Source: Streptomyces sp. DH12 (GTDB lineage Bacteria; Actinomycetota; Actinomycetes; Streptomycetales; Streptomycetaceae). From it: a stretch of DNA of 64,000 nucleotides. Position numbers and translations under genes: made by a program. The DNA lies in contig NZ_JAHWGT010000028.1 of NCBI RefSeq assembly GCF_020873895.1, positions 27,789-91,788 on the forward strand, in the 5' to 3' direction. Below, in pieces: positions 36,268 through 45,677 of this stretch. Each line of letters starts with the position of its first letter. The stretch's first letter is position 1. The notes beneath the pieces were generated by a model that saw only the letters and a program-made list of their open reading frames with translations, made no database searches and had not been told where the DNA came from.

Positions 36268-36495
36268 CGCCCCGCCGGTACGAGCGCGTCCTCCCCGCTC
36301 CGGGCCCCTGCAGGCCCTGCGCCCGCCCGCCCGCCTGCGCCCGCCCGCCCCTGCGGACTCGGCCGTGCCCGCTCGGCCGCCCGTGCCCGCTCGTCCGTCC
36401 AGGTCGGCCGCCGCTCTCCCGCACCGGGCGCGGCAGCGGTGCGACCGGGCGGGAGGTTCGGAGGGAGGGCGGGGCCGCCGGGGCGGGCCCGGCGG

Positions 36496-36918
36496 TCAGG
36501 CGATGGACGCCGACACGATGGCGGACACCGCGATGTTGCAGGACGCCGTCACCCACACCGCCGGGTGCGGCTCCGGCTCGACCAGGAGCGCGCCCAGCCG
36601 CCCCGGCGTGATCGCGTCCACGACCACGAACGCCACCGCCATCATCACCAGGCCCAACAGTCCGAAGACGGCGGTCGACACGAGGCCCTTCCCGAAGTCG
36701 TCGTACGTCGTCCAGATGGAGGTGAAGACGATGCCGCCGACACCGAGCAGCGCGGAGCTGAGGAGCAGGGAGCCGTTGCGGTTGCGCTGCTCCCAGACGA
36801 GCCGGCGGAGGTTGCCGGGCGTCAGGACGTCGACGAGGAGTATGCCGAGGATCAGCAGGACCAGGCCGAGGCCGCCGTAGGCGGAGGCCCGGCCGAGTCC
36901 GTTGACGATGTCGATCAT
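36496..36918 (-). CDS. DUF350-family membrane protein
   Basis: A 140-residue integral membrane protein. Four hydrophobic helices are visible at about 12-32, 47-66, 78-100 and 118-139, arranged as two similar pairs: LVLLILGILLVDVLTPGNLRR and LGLVMMAVAFVVVDAITPGRL both end in D-x-(L/I)-TPG. This internal repeat is typical of DUF350. The function is unknown. ATG at 36918 is chosen because GGGGAG precedes it; an in-frame ATG at 36951 is possible. Confidence 0.82.
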   Translation of the reverse strand: MIDIVNGLGRASAYGGLGLVLLILGILLVDVLTPGNLRRLVWEQRNRNGSLLLSSALLGVGGIVFTSIWTTYDDFGKGLVSTAVFGLLGLVMMAVAFVVVDAITPGRLGALLVEPEPHPAVWVTASCNIAVSAIVSASIA

Positions 36919-37197
36919 GGTGAGCCGGCTCCCCGTGGCAGAAGTGATCATGGGTGATCGTGGTCAAGGCGACGCAAAATGTAGCGCACGCACGCCGGGA
37001 GCCGGTCGGCCCGGGGGGACGGGGCCGTGACCCGTATGGCTCCGCCGCCCGGCGCACCGCGCCCGATACCGCGCACAGTGGTACGGCGGGGCGCGGCACC
37101 ACCGCGGCCGCGCCCCGCGCCACCCCGGTCACCGGGGCGCGCCCGGCCGCCTCCCCGCGGACGGCCCGCCCCGTGCCCCGCCCGAAAGGCAAGGACC

Positions 37198-37863
37198 ATG
37201 AGCACCGCCACCCGCCGCCCGCTGTCGTTCCTCGTCCTGACCGGCTCGCGCCGCGCCGACTCGTTCAACACCAGGCTCGCCGAGTCGGCCGTCACCACCG
37301 TCCGGGCCAACGAGGCCGCGGCCGTGCTCGCCTCGGTCAAGGACTTCGAGGTGCCCGACTACGACGCCGACATCGAGGCGGTCCACGGTGTCCCGCCCGG
37401 CGCCGAGCGCTTCCGGGAGCGGCTGCTGGAGGTGGACGCGCTGATCGTCGCCTCACCCGAGTACAACGCCTCAGTGCCCGGCGTGCTGAAGAACCTGATC
37501 GACTGGACGTCGCGGTTCCGCCCGCAGCCGTTCAACGAACTGCAGGCGCTGCTGCTGTCCGCGTCCCCGTCCATGGCCGGCGGCAACCGCGGGCTGTGGG
37601 CCCTGCGCGTCCCCCTGGAGCACCTCGGGGCCCGCGTCTACCCGGACATGTTCTCCCTAGCGGCCGCCCACACCCAGCTCGACGGCGACGGGCGCATCGC
37701 GGACGCGACGCTCCAGGAGCGGTTCGAGGCGAACATCGTCAACTTCATGAACCTCGTGGAGGCGGCCACGCACTACCCCTGTGTGAAGAAGGCGTGGGTG
37801 GAGTACCTCGGCGAACGACCGGACCCGGCCTTGGACCGCACCCAGACTCAGACGCAGCACTAG
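37198..37863 (+). CDS. NAD(P)H-dependent FMN reductase family protein
   Basis: A 221-residue flavodoxin-fold reductase. SFLVLTGSRRADSFNTRLA (residues about 10-28) is the FMN phosphate loop, and LIVASPEYNASVPGVLKNLIDW contains the signature SPEYN motif. It reduces FMN, quinones or azo compounds with NAD(P)H in the cytoplasm. AAGGCAAGG precedes the ATG. A ThDP enzyme gene follows in the same direction after 193 bases with a short repeat tract, so the two may be a redox pair but not clearly an operon. Confidence 0.9.
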   Translation: MSTATRRPLSFLVLTGSRRADSFNTRLAESAVTTVRANEAAAVLASVKDFEVPDYDADIEAVHGVPPGAERFRERLLEVDALIVASPEYNASVPGVLKNLIDWTSRFRPQPFNELQALLLSASPSMAGGNRGLWALRVPLEHLGARVYPDMFSLAAAHTQLDGDGRIADATLQERFEANIVNFMNLVEAATHYPCVKKAWVEYLGERPDPALDRTQTQTQH

Positions 37864-37866
37864 GAA

Positions 37867-37933
37867 CCGGGACGGGGGACCACCCCGGACGGGGGACCGT
37901 TCCGGAGGAGGTACCGGCCCCGGACGGGGGACC
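37867..37933. repeat. Short direct repeats before the ThDP-enzyme gene
   Basis: CCCCGGACGGGGGACC occurs at 37883-37898 and again at 37918-37933, with a near copy at 37868-37882. Each contains an internal C/G dyad. They lie in the 193-base gap after the FMN-reductase stop and could be a terminator cluster or a regulator site. Confidence 0.5.
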
Positions 37934-38056
37934 GGAACGCCACGACGGCGCGGCGGCGAAGCGCCATCGTGGGTGGCGCGTGCGGGCGCGCCGGTTTGCC
38001 CCGGGCCACGGCGGTGACCCGGACGGGACGACTGACCGCGTGGGTGAGGAGAAGCG

Positions 38057-39865
38057 ATGACCTCGGTGGCCGACTTCGTACTGGAACGCGTCCGCGGCTG
38101 GGGCGTCGAGCGCGTGTACGGGTATCCGGGAGACGGCATCAGCGGCCTCCTCGGGGCCTTCGACCGCGCCGAGGGGGGCCCGGAGTTCATCCAGGCGCGG
38201 CACGAGGAGGCCGCGGCGTTCATGGCCTGCGGGCACGCGAAGTTCACCTCCGAGGTGGGCTGCTGCATCGCCACGTCAGGGCCGGGAGCGGTCCACCTCC
38301 TCAACGGCCTGTACGACGCCAAGCTGGACCACCAGCCGGTCGTCGCGATCGTCGGCCAGCAGAAGCGGATCAGTCTGGGTTCCTCGTACCAGCAGGAGAT
38401 CGCCCTGGAGCAGCTCTTCGCGGACGTCTCCGAGTACTGCCAGATGATCGTCCACCCCGGGCAGGCGCGGCACGTCGTGGACCGGGCCTTCAAGACCGCC
38501 CTGACGACCCGCTCGGTGGCGACCGTCATCATCCCCGGCGACGTCCAGGAGGAGGAGGCCCAGCCCTCCCCGCCCAAGGAGCACGGCTCCGTCTTCTCCA
38601 GCATCGGCTGGAGCCGGCCGCGCGTGCTGCCCGACGAGGACGAGCTGCGCAGGGCCGCCGACGTCCTCAACGAGGGCTCCAAGGTCGCGATGGTCATCGG
38701 CCAGGGCGCCGCCGGGGCGCAGGCCGAGGTCAGGGAGGCCGCCGAACTCCTCGGCGCGGGCGTCGCCAAGGCCCTGCTGGGCCGCGAGGTGCTCCCCGAC
38801 GACCTGCCCTACGTCACCGGCCCGATCGGCCTGCTGGGGAGCAAGGCCAGCGACGACATGATCCGCGGCTGCGACACGCTCCTGATGGTCGGCACGTCCT
38901 TCCCGTACGCGGAGTGGCTCCCGGAGGAGGGGCAGGCACGCGGTGTGGAGATCGACATCGACGGCCGGATGATCGGCATCCGCTACCCCGTGGAGGCCCA
39001 CCTCGTGGGCGACGCGGCGGAGACGCTGAGGGCGCTGATCCCGCTGCTCCGCCGGAAGAAGGACCGCAAGTGGCGCAAGGGGATCGAGAAGAGCGTCCAG
39101 GAGTGGCAGCGCGTCTGCGACCTGAGGGCCGCGCAGTCCTTCGACGGCAAGGTCAATCCGCAGGCCGTCATCGCGGAACTCTCCCCGCGGCTGCCCGACC
39201 GGTGCGTCCTGACGGCCGACTCCGGCTCCGCCACCAACTGGTGGGCGCGCCACCTGAAGCTCCGCGAGGGCATGCAGGCCTCGCTGTCCGGCACCCTCGC
39301 GACGATGGGACCCGCCACGCCGTACGCCATCGCCGCCCGTTTCGCCCACCCCGACCGGCCCGTGATCGCGATCATCGGGGACGGCGCGTTCCAGATGAAC
39401 GGCATGAACGAGATGATCACCGTGAAGCGGTACGCGGACCGGCTCGCGGGCGGACCGCCCCTGGTCTTCTGCGTGTTCGACAACCAGGACCTCAACCAGG
39501 TCACCTGGGAGCAGCGCGCCCTCGCCGGCGATCCGAAGTTCCCCGGCTCCCAGGACCTCCCCGACGTGCCGTACGCCCGGTACGCCGAACTGCTCGGCCT
39601 CAAGGGCGTCTACTGCGACGATCCGGCGGAGGTCGGGAGCGCCTGGGACGAGGCCCTGAGCAGCGACCGGCCCGTGGTCCTGGAGTTCCGCGTCGACGCG
39701 GACATCGCGCCGATCCCGCCGCACGTCCCGTTCGAGCAGGGCAAGAAGACGGCGAAGGCGACCCTGCGCGACCCCGACGGGCCCGCCCTCGTCACCCGCG
39801 GCGTCCGCCAGAAGCTCGCCTCGCTCACCGGGCGCCTCGGCGGCGGCCGCGGCGGCTCCGCCTGA
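38057..39865 (+). CDS. Thiamine-diphosphate-dependent enzyme, pyruvate oxidase/dehydrogenase (PoxB)-like
   Basis: A 602-residue enzyme of the acetolactate synthase/pyruvate oxidase superfamily. The N-terminal pyrimidine-binding domain has YGYPGDGISGLLGAF and the conserved Glu in QARHEEAAAFMA; SGPGAVHLLNGLYDA and a central FAD-type domain follow; the ThDP/Mg motif is IIGDGAFQMNGMNEMITV with CVFDNQDLNQVTW (about residues 440-475). The best guess is pyruvate to acetate plus CO2 with electrons to quinone. No valine-pathway partner (small ilvN subunit) is adjacent. The ATG follows a GAGGAGAAG ribosome-binding site. Confidence 0.88.
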   Translation: MTSVADFVLERVRGWGVERVYGYPGDGISGLLGAFDRAEGGPEFIQARHEEAAAFMACGHAKFTSEVGCCIATSGPGAVHLLNGLYDAKLDHQPVVAIVGQQKRISLGSSYQQEIALEQLFADVSEYCQMIVHPGQARHVVDRAFKTALTTRSVATVIIPGDVQEEEAQPSPPKEHGSVFSSIGWSRPRVLPDEDELRRAADVLNEGSKVAMVIGQGAAGAQAEVREAAELLGAGVAKALLGREVLPDDLPYVTGPIGLLGSKASDDMIRGCDTLLMVGTSFPYAEWLPEEGQARGVEIDIDGRMIGIRYPVEAHLVGDAAETLRALIPLLRRKKDRKWRKGIEKSVQEWQRVCDLRAAQSFDGKVNPQAVIAELSPRLPDRCVLTADSGSATNWWARHLKLREGMQASLSGTLATMGPATPYAIAARFAHPDRPVIAIIGDGAFQMNGMNEMITVKRYADRLAGGPPLVFCVFDNQDLNQVTWEQRALAGDPKFPGSQDLPDVPYARYAELLGLKGVYCDDPAEVGSAWDEALSSDRPVVLEFRVDADIAPIPPHVPFEQGKKTAKATLRDPDGPALVTRGVRQKLASLTGRLGGGRGGSA

Positions 39866-39897
39866 CGCGGCGCCGGAACCCACCGCCCCGCGGGTCG

Positions 39898-39934
39898 CGT
39901 CCGGCGGCGCGCGTCCCGCGGGCGTCGCCGGACG
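39898..39934. terminator. Hairpin between convergent ThDP-enzyme and tetR genes
   Basis: CGTCCGGCG (39898-39906) pairs perfectly with CGCCGGACG (39926-39934) around a 19-base G/C loop. It sits just after the ThDP-enzyme stop, with tetR converging. Confidence 0.55.
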
Positions 39935-39958
39935 GCGCCCCGCGAGGGGCGGGCCGGG

Positions 39959-40666
39959 TCAACGCGACGACGACGGGTGCGGGTCGGGGCTCCGGTCGCG
40001 GAGGCGGGCCTCGAGGCCGTCCAGGATGGCCTCCACGCCGAACGCGAACTTCTCCCGCGACAGCTCCGCCGGGTCGGCCCCCCGGTGCGCCTCCAGCCGG
40101 GCGCGCAGCCGCGGGTACTGCGAGGCGATCCCCGTCGCCCACTCCATGACGCTCTGCACGGGCCCGCTCTCCCCCTTGCCGCGCGGGACCTGCGCCGTGG
40201 TGGCGGCCGTGTCGATGGCGTCGACGAGCGCGGTCCCGGTGGCGAAGGTGAAGACGGCGTTGGCCGCCCAGTCCAGCTCCCAGCCTTGGAAGCCGGCCGA
40301 CTCGTAGATGGCGTAGGTGTGGTCATGGAAGCGGGCCATGCCGGGCCCGTACACCAGGTGCGTGCTGACGGCCGAAAGCAGCCAGGGGTGGCGGCGGGTC
40401 AGTTCCAGCGTGTCGTACACGAGCGTGCGGGCGGCGGCGCGCCAGCCGGCCTCGGCGGGGTCGGGCAGGTCCAGCTCGCCCCACACCCTGTCGGCGGCGA
40501 GCACCACGAGGTTCTCCTTGCTGCCCACGTGCCAGTACACGGCGGTGGCGGCCGAACCCAGCCGGGCCCCCAGGCGCCGCATGCTCAGACCGTCGACGCC
40601 GTCGGCGTCCAGCAGCTCGACGGCGGCGCGCACGATCTGGTCACGGGTCAGGGTCTCTCGCGGCAT
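39959..40666 (-). CDS. TetR-family repressor, divergent from a P450
   Basis: A 235-residue regulator. The N-terminal TetR helix-turn-helix is clear ([18 protein letters not shown], then [21 protein letters not shown]), followed by a helical ligand domain of the tetracycline-repressor C-terminal type. It is divergent from the P450/ferredoxin pair; two palindromes containing TTGNAC-N3-GTGCAA fill the 138-base gap, so it very probably represses both itself and the P450. The ligand may be the P450 substrate. Confidence 0.9.
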   Translation of the reverse strand: MPRETLTRDQIVRAAVELLDADGVDGLSMRRLGARLGSAATAVYWHVGSKENLVVLAADRVWGELDLPDPAEAGWRAAARTLVYDTLELTRRHPWLLSAVSTHLVYGPGMARFHDHTYAIYESAGFQGWELDWAANAVFTFATGTALVDAIDTAATTAQVPRGKGESGPVQSVMEWATGIASQYPRLRARLEAHRGADPAELSREKFAFGVEAILDGLEARLRDRSPDPHPSSSR

Positions 40667-40709
40667 GCGGCGAGCCTAACGGCTGCCGACACTCGGCTCA
40701 ATCCACCAC

Positions 40710-40724
40710 TTGCACGCCGTGCAA
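40710..40724. promoter_or_regulatory. TetR operator, proximal copy
   Basis: TTGCAC-GCC-GTGCAA is a perfect 6-bp inverted repeat with a 3-base spacer. It lies about 50 bases from the tetR start codon, where it could block the tetR promoter. Confidence 0.7.
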
Positions 40725-40746
40725 CTCCTCTTCTACGGTGGTCCGA

Positions 40747-40775
40747 CCGGCACTTGAACACCGTGCAAGTGCCGG
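40747..40775. promoter_or_regulatory. TetR operator, distal copy at the P450 promoter
   Basis: CCGGCACTTGAAC-ACC-GTGCAAGTGCCGG is a 29-base dyad with 12 of 13 arm positions paired. It contains the same TTG-AC-N3-GTGCAA core as the copy centred 44 bases to the left. It ends 29 bases before the P450 ATG. Confidence 0.72.
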
Positions 40776-40804
40776 GTGCGTCCACATCCACGACAGGAGA
40801 CCCC

Positions 40805-42013
40805 ATGCCGCACGACACGTCCGTCACGGCGTCGGCCTCGCTCGCCGCCCGCCCCGCGAGGTGCCCGTTCTCGCCGCCCGAGGCGTTAGGCCGGATCCGC
40901 GACGAGCGCCCGCTCGCCCGGATGCGCTACCCCGACGGGCACGAGGGCTGGATCGCCACCGGCCACGCCGCCGTCCGGGCCGTCCTCGGCGACCCCCGCT
41001 TCAGCGCCCGCTACGAGCTGATGCACTACCCCCTGCCGGACGGCCCCACCGGTGACCTGCCCCCCGCCACCCCCGGGGACATGACCGGCATGGACGCCCC
41101 CGAGCACACCCGCTACCGGCGCCTGCTCATGGGGAAGTTCACCGTCCGCCGGATGGCGCTGCTCACCACGCGCGTCGAGGAGATCACCGCCGAGCACCTG
41201 GACGCCATGGAGCGCGGCGGCCGCACGGCGGACCTGGTCCAGGCGTACGCCCAGCCCGTACCGGCACACGTCATCTGCGAGCTGCTGGGCGTGCCGTTCG
41301 CCGACCGCGACGTCTTCCACCGCCACACCGTCACCCTGATGAGCATGGACGCCACCTCGGAGCAGCGGGCCGCCGCCGGGACGGACCTCCACGAGTACAT
41401 GCGGACCCTGGTGGAGGCGAAGCGCGCGGCGCCCACCGACGACCTGCTCAGCGACCTCACCGCCGGCGACCTCGGGGAGGAGGAGCTGATCGGCATCGGG
41501 GGACTGCTGCTCGCCGCGGGCCTCGACACGACGGCCAACATGATCGCCCACGGCACCTTCGCGCTGCTGCGGCACCCGGAGCAACTCGCCGCGCTCCGCG
41601 CCGACCCCGGCCTCGCCGACCAGGCGGTCGAGGAGCTGATGCGCTTCCTGACCGTCGCCCACACCACCCTGCGGGTCGCCCTGGAGGACGTCGAGCTGGG
41701 CGGCGAGGTCATCCGCGCCGGCGAGACCGTCACCCTCTCCCTCGAGGCCGCCAACCGAGACCCCGAGCGGTTCCCCGACCCCGACGCGCTCGACCTGCGC
41801 CGCAGGGCCATCGGCCACCTCGGCTTCGGCCACGGCGTCCACCAGTGCCTGGGCCAGCAACTGGCCCGCGTCGAGATGCGCGTCGCCCTGCCCGCCCTCG
41901 TCCACCGCTTCCCGGACCTGCGCCTCGCCGTCGACCCGGCGGAGGTGCCGCTGCGCACCGACATGAACATCTACGGCGTGCACCGGCTGCCCGTCGCCTG
42001 GGGAGGGGAGTAG
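40805..42013 (+). CDS. Cytochrome P450
   Basis: A 402-residue soluble class I P450. The I-helix oxygen motif is AGLDTT (238-243), the K-helix ExxR is Glu277-Arg280, and the heme-thiolate loop is [10 protein letters not shown] with Cys348. Length and motifs fit actinobacterial CYP105/107-like enzymes that hydroxylate secondary metabolites or xenobiotics. It is followed after three bases by a 3Fe-4S ferredoxin gene, its likely electron donor, and is controlled by the divergent TetR. It may tailor the product of the locus to the right or act in detoxification. Confidence 0.95.
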   Translation: MPHDTSVTASASLAARPARCPFSPPEALGRIRDERPLARMRYPDGHEGWIATGHAAVRAVLGDPRFSARYELMHYPLPDGPTGDLPPATPGDMTGMDAPEHTRYRRLLMGKFTVRRMALLTTRVEEITAEHLDAMERGGRTADLVQAYAQPVPAHVICELLGVPFADRDVFHRHTVTLMSMDATSEQRAAAGTDLHEYMRTLVEAKRAAPTDDLLSDLTAGDLGEEELIGIGGLLLAAGLDTTANMIAHGTFALLRHPEQLAALRADPGLADQAVEELMRFLTVAHTTLRVALEDVELGGEVIRAGETVTLSLEAANRDPERFPDPDALDLRRRAIGHLGFGHGVHQCLGQQLARVEMRVALPALVHRFPDLRLAVDPAEVPLRTDMNIYGVHRLPVAWGGE

Positions 42014-42016
42014 CCG

Positions 42017-42235
42017 ATGGCGCTCCACGCCGACCGGGAACGCTGCCAGGGCGCCGGCATGTGCGCGCTGACCGCCCCGGACCTCTTCGACCAGGACCCG
42101 GAGGACGGCCGCGTCGTCCTCCGGCGCCCCGCGCCGGCGTACGAGGCGGGCCCGACCGGGGCGAGAGCCCGCGAGGCCGCCGCCCTCTGCCCGGCAGGCG
42201 CCCTCACGTACCCCTCGGCCCGGCCCGGGGGCTGA
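42017..42235 (+). CDS. [3Fe-4S] ferredoxin
   Basis: A 72-residue ferredoxin with three cluster cysteines: Cys10 and Cys16 in RCQGAGMC and Cys58 in ALCPAGAL. The second position of a 4Fe cluster is replaced, so a [3Fe-4S] cluster is expected. It starts three bases after the P450 stop codon and should carry electrons to it. No ferredoxin reductase is nearby. Confidence 0.93.
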   Translation: MALHADRERCQGAGMCALTAPDLFDQDPEDGRVVLRRPAPAYEAGPTGARAREAAALCPAGALTYPSARPGG

Positions 42236-42379
42236 GCTGCCGGAGCCGACCCGGGCCGTCCCAGGCCGCCCACCACCACCGGGGTCCCGCCCTGCCGCAC
42301 CGGGCCGACCCCCGTCGTGGGCTGACGGAGGCCGACCACGCGGCTCTCGCGGCCCGGCCGCGACGGTCGGGCCGACCGC

Positions 42380-42820
42380 TCACGCGCTGCGGTCGGCCGT
42401 CCCGAGGCGGGGGGCGAGCTTCGCGGTGAAGCGGGCGCGGTCGATGACCGCCCGGGTGTGCCGGCCGCTGAGGACGGTGGCGGCCGGGTCGCGGGCCTCG
42501 ACGTCGAAGACGAGCTTGCGGCCCTCCACCGCGGTCAGGGTCGCCGAGACGGTGACCTCCTCGCCGACGGGGGTCGGGGCGAGGTGGGCGGAGTCGTGCG
42601 CCAGCCCCACCGTCATGTCCTGGTCGGTGACGGCCGGGTCGATCACCTTCATCGCGGCGATCTCGCTCAGCCACAGCAGGACGGGCGTGGCGAGGACGGG
42701 CAGGTCGTTGCCCCAGTTCGTGGCCGCGTCCTTGTCGCCGACCCGGTGGACGACCTCGGCGCTCCTGCCGATCAGGGAGGCCAGGTCGGGGGCGGCGGTC
42801 CGTGCGGGCGTGCTGGTCAT
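42380..42820 (-). CDS. FlK-like hotdog thioesterase
   Basis: A 146-residue single hotdog-fold protein. The run WLSEIAAMKVID, GLAHDSAHLAPTPVGEEV, ATLTAVEGRKLVFDVEARD and HTRAVIDRARFTAKL follows the pattern of fluoroacetyl-CoA thioesterase (FlK), including Glu and His at the expected catalytic places. It would hydrolyse a small acyl-CoA. It is the last gene of the leftward biosynthetic-looking set, 98 bases after the MFS gene. GAGGGAA precedes the ATG at 42820. In this setting it may release or proof-read an acyl intermediate, or confer self-resistance as FlK does. Confidence 0.82.
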   Translation of the reverse strand: MTSTPARTAAPDLASLIGRSAEVVHRVGDKDAATNWGNDLPVLATPVLLWLSEIAAMKVIDPAVTDQDMTVGLAHDSAHLAPTPVGEEVTVSATLTAVEGRKLVFDVEARDPAATVLSGRHTRAVIDRARFTAKLAPRLGTADRSA

Positions 42821-42918
42821 GGCTGTTCCCTCACTGTCGTGGCGGTGTCGTGGTGGTGCCGTGGTGCGGAGCGGGTGGTGGAGCGGTCGTGCGGGCACGG
42901 CGCGGGGGTGACGGGTCG

Positions 42919-44247
42919 TCACGCCCGCGCGGGCTCGTCGTCGGTGGCCGGGCGGGTGTACAGGGTCATGGGGATCGCCACCGCGCAGACGACGCAGCCG
43001 GCGAGCACCAGCACCGGGCGGGGGCCGAAGTGGCTGCCGATGACGCCGGCGAGGGCGGAGCCCACGGGCAGGCAGCCGAAGGCGATCAGCCGGTACGCCG
43101 ACGTGACCCGGCCGAGGAGGTGCTGCGGGACGGTGCGCTGCCGGTACGACACGGTGACGACGTTGATCAGGATGAGCAGGCCGGTGCAGCCCAGCCCCAC
43201 GCCCAGCACCGCCACCGTGGGGCGCAGCCCCGGCAGGAGGAAGCCGGCGGCCATCCCCGCGAGCCCCAGCGCCATGCTGGCGCGCGCCCCCAGGCGGCCG
43301 ATGGCGGTGGCGGACAGCAGCCCGACGACGAGGCCGCTGACCCCGGCGACCATCAGCAGCGAACCGTACGAGGCGCTGCTCAGCCCCAACGGGCCCGGCG
43401 GGAGGGCCAGTACGGGCAGCGCGGCGTAGACCGCGGCCCAGGCGAGGTTGAGGGCGCCCACGCCCAGGGCGTAGACGAACAGGGTGCGGTTGCGGACGAG
43501 GAAGCTCAGCCCGGTGCGGATGTCGGCGATGATGCCGGGCCGTCCGGCCGCGGAGCCACCCGGGCGGTCCGCGGCACCCGGGCCGCCCGCGGCGCCCGCC
43601 GTACCAGGGCCGTCCGTGGCCGCGTCGGCGCTCGGAACGGTCTTCCGGGAGGCGGGCAGGGCCAGGAGCGCCAGGACGGTGGCGAGGTAGAGCAGGGCGG
43701 TGGCGCCGAAGGCGAGGCCGGCGGACAGGCCGAGCAGGATGCCGCCCAGCGGCGGGCCGGCCATCTGGTTGGTGGTGATCTCGGCCGCCTGGAGACGGGA
43801 GTTGGCCCGTTCCAGCTGGTGCGGCGCGACCAGTCCCGGGGTGGTCGTGTGGAACGCCGTGTCGAAGATCGTCTCCCCGATGCCGAGGAGGAACGCGGCC
43901 GTGGCGAGTACCGCGATGTCGGCCCGGCCGAGCGCGAGCAACGCCGCCGTGGTGCCGAGGACGACGACGCGCCCGCTGTTGACGATCCGCATGAGCCGGC
44001 GCTCGTCGCACCGGTCGACGAGGAGGCCGGAGAAGAGCGCGAACACCAGCCACGGGGCCCGCGACATCGCCGCGACCAGGGCCACCCCGCCCGCGCCGCC
44101 GCCGAGGTGGACGGCGGTGACGGGCAGGGCGACCTGGTAGATGCCGTCGGCGAGGTTCGAGCCCGCGCACGCGTGCCAGAGCCAGACGAAGGGGCGTCCG
44201 AGGGCGGTGGGCGGCCGGGTGTCGGACGCCGCGGGGGTTGCGGTCAT
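42919..44247 (-). CDS. MFS exporter
   Basis: A 442-residue membrane transporter with twelve predicted helices in two halves. The family loop motif appears as SGLLVDRCDERRLMR (helix 2-3 loop), and a long Gly/Ala/Pro-rich cytoplasmic loop at about 205-240 divides the halves. The layout resembles enterobactin-exporter or macrolide-efflux-type MFS proteins, so export of the locus product is likely. ATG at 44247 is chosen because AACGAGGACC lies directly before it; a GTG 11 codons upstream is also open. It follows the acyl-CoA dehydrogenase gene by 48 bases. Confidence 0.9.
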   Translation of the reverse strand: MTATPAASDTRPPTALGRPFVWLWHACAGSNLADGIYQVALPVTAVHLGGGAGGVALVAAMSRAPWLVFALFSGLLVDRCDERRLMRIVNSGRVVVLGTTAALLALGRADIAVLATAAFLLGIGETIFDTAFHTTTPGLVAPHQLERANSRLQAAEITTNQMAGPPLGGILLGLSAGLAFGATALLYLATVLALLALPASRKTVPSADAATDGPGTAGAAGGPGAADRPGGSAAGRPGIIADIRTGLSFLVRNRTLFVYALGVGALNLAWAAVYAALPVLALPPGPLGLSSASYGSLLMVAGVSGLVVGLLSATAIGRLGARASMALGLAGMAAGFLLPGLRPTVAVLGVGLGCTGLLILINVVTVSYRQRTVPQHLLGRVTSAYRLIAFGCLPVGSALAGVIGSHFGPRPVLVLAGCVVCAVAIPMTLYTRPATDDEPARA

Positions 44248-44295
44248 CAGGTCCTCGTTCGGTTCCGTTGCGCGGGTCACATGGGTGAACCGCCG

Positions 44296-45498
44296 TCAGC
44301 CCGTGTGGTGCGCCAACATCTGGTTGAGGATGTTCTTGCGCTGCATCTCGGTGGTCCCCCCGGCGATAAGGGTGCCCAGGGCGTCCTGGACGATGCGGGT
44401 CAACGGGCCCCGCTCGTACCCCATGTGGCCGTGCAGGCGCATCAGGTTCTGCGCTGCCTCCACCAGGCCCTCGGACCCGGTCAGCTTCGCCACCGAACAG
44501 CGCAGGGACGCCTGCGGGTCGCCGGCCACCAGCGCCTCGATCCCGGCCACCGCCGTCGCCCGCGCGACCTCGATGGTGATGCGGATGTCGGTGAGGCGGC
44601 CCTGGACGTACTGGTGCTCCAGGATCGGCGTGCCGAACGCCTCACGCCGGCGCGTGAAGGTGATCACCTTGTCGAGCTGCGGTTCCAGGAAGGCCGCGGC
44701 GACGAGACCGTACAGGGCGCGGTCGAAGCTGATGATGTCGTACAGCGTGCGCAGCCCCTCGCCGGGCGCGCCCAGCACGGCGCCCTCCGGCAGGGCCACC
44801 TCCTCCAGGTGGATGGCGCCCGTGGGGCTGGTGCGCAGCCCGAAGAGCTCCTCGGCGGGGCCGCGCCGTACGCCGGGGCTGTGCAGGTTGACGAGGAACA
44901 GCGTGATGTCGCGGCGGCCGAGCTCGGGCACGCGGCCGAGGATGAGCGCCCGGTCGGCGACGGGCGCGTTGGTGATGTGGTCCTTCAGCCCGGTCAGGGT
45001 CCAGCCCTCGGGGGTGCGTACGGCGGTGGTGCGGGTGCGGGCCACGTCGGACCCGCCGTGCGGCTCGGTGAGTGCGGTGGCGCCGACGGCGCCCTTCATG
45101 AGGGACGGCAGGACCGTGCGGTGGTGGTACTCGCCGCCGTGCTCGACCAGGGCGCGCACGAGTCCGGCGTGGGCGATGAGGGAGAGCACGAAGCCGAGGT
45201 CGTCGCCCTCGCGGGCGATGTCGGCGATGCGCTCGGCGAGGTCCCGCCACGTGCCCCCGGCGCCGCCGAGGTGCTCGGGCACGCCGACGCGCCACAGGCC
45301 GTGGTCGGCCAGGCGCTGCCAGGACAGGCGGTCGAGGATCTCGGCCCGGTAGGCGCCGTCGGCGCGGGGGGCGACGTGCGTGCGGGCGAACTCCGCGAAG
45401 GTCGGGTCGTGCGGGAGGCTCCCCCGTCCGCCGCGCGGCTCCTCAAGGCGGGGGAGCGGGCCGGCGGGCTCGGACGAGGTGATGACGGGTGCGGTCAC
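44296..45498 (-). CDS. Acyl-CoA dehydrogenase family protein
   Basis: A 400-residue FAD enzyme. Typical blocks are LADHGLWRVGVPEHLGGAGG near 63, ATALTEPHGGSDVARTRT (flavin-contact loop), and near the C-terminus LMRLHGHMGYERGPLTRIVQDA followed by IAGGTTEMQRKNIL. It would introduce an alpha,beta double bond into an acyl thioester. In the class with KAS III and a thioesterase, its substrate could be carried on CoA or a carrier protein. A 179-base gap with CGGACGGGGTG repeats separates it from KAS III upstream. Confidence 0.92.
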   Translation of the reverse strand: MTAPVITSSEPAGPLPRLEEPRGGRGSLPHDPTFAEFARTHVAPRADGAYRAEILDRLSWQRLADHGLWRVGVPEHLGGAGGTWRDLAERIADIAREGDDLGFVLSLIAHAGLVRALVEHGGEYHHRTVLPSLMKGAVGATALTEPHGGSDVARTRTTAVRTPEGWTLTGLKDHITNAPVADRALILGRVPELGRRDITLFLVNLHSPGVRRGPAEELFGLRTSPTGAIHLEEVALPEGAVLGAPGEGLRTLYDIISFDRALYGLVAAAFLEPQLDKVITFTRRREAFGTPILEHQYVQGRLTDIRITIEVARATAVAGIEALVAGDPQASLRCSVAKLTGSEGLVEAAQNLMRLHGHMGYERGPLTRIVQDALGTLIAGGTTEMQRKNILNQMLAHHTG

Positions 45499-45677
45499 GT
45501 GAGGGTTCTCCTGGCTCTGAACGGGGTGCTGACGGGGGGCGGACGGGGTGTTCGAGGGGTGCGGGTGACGGACGGGGTGCCGCAGACGGGGGCCGGGCGA
45601 TGCGCCGGGCGCGGTGGTGGCCGTACGGGTCGGCTCGCGGGCCGGCTCGGGGCGGCCGGGGCGGCTCGGGCGGGTGG

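Noticed and set aside
36290-36430. Possible small gene in the CCCGCCCG-rich tract after the WGR partner gene
   Set aside because: Low-complexity C/G repeats, no ribosome-binding site, no recognisable protein.
37969-40149. Long alternative frame over the ThDP enzyme
   Set aside because: Out-of-frame Arg/Pro-rich translation. The other frame has complete ThDP-enzyme motifs.
45499-45677. CGGACGGGGTG repeats between KAS III and acyl-CoA dehydrogenase as a CRISPR or mobile relic
   Set aside because: Copies are too short, irregular and few; they look like ordinary G-rich low complexity.
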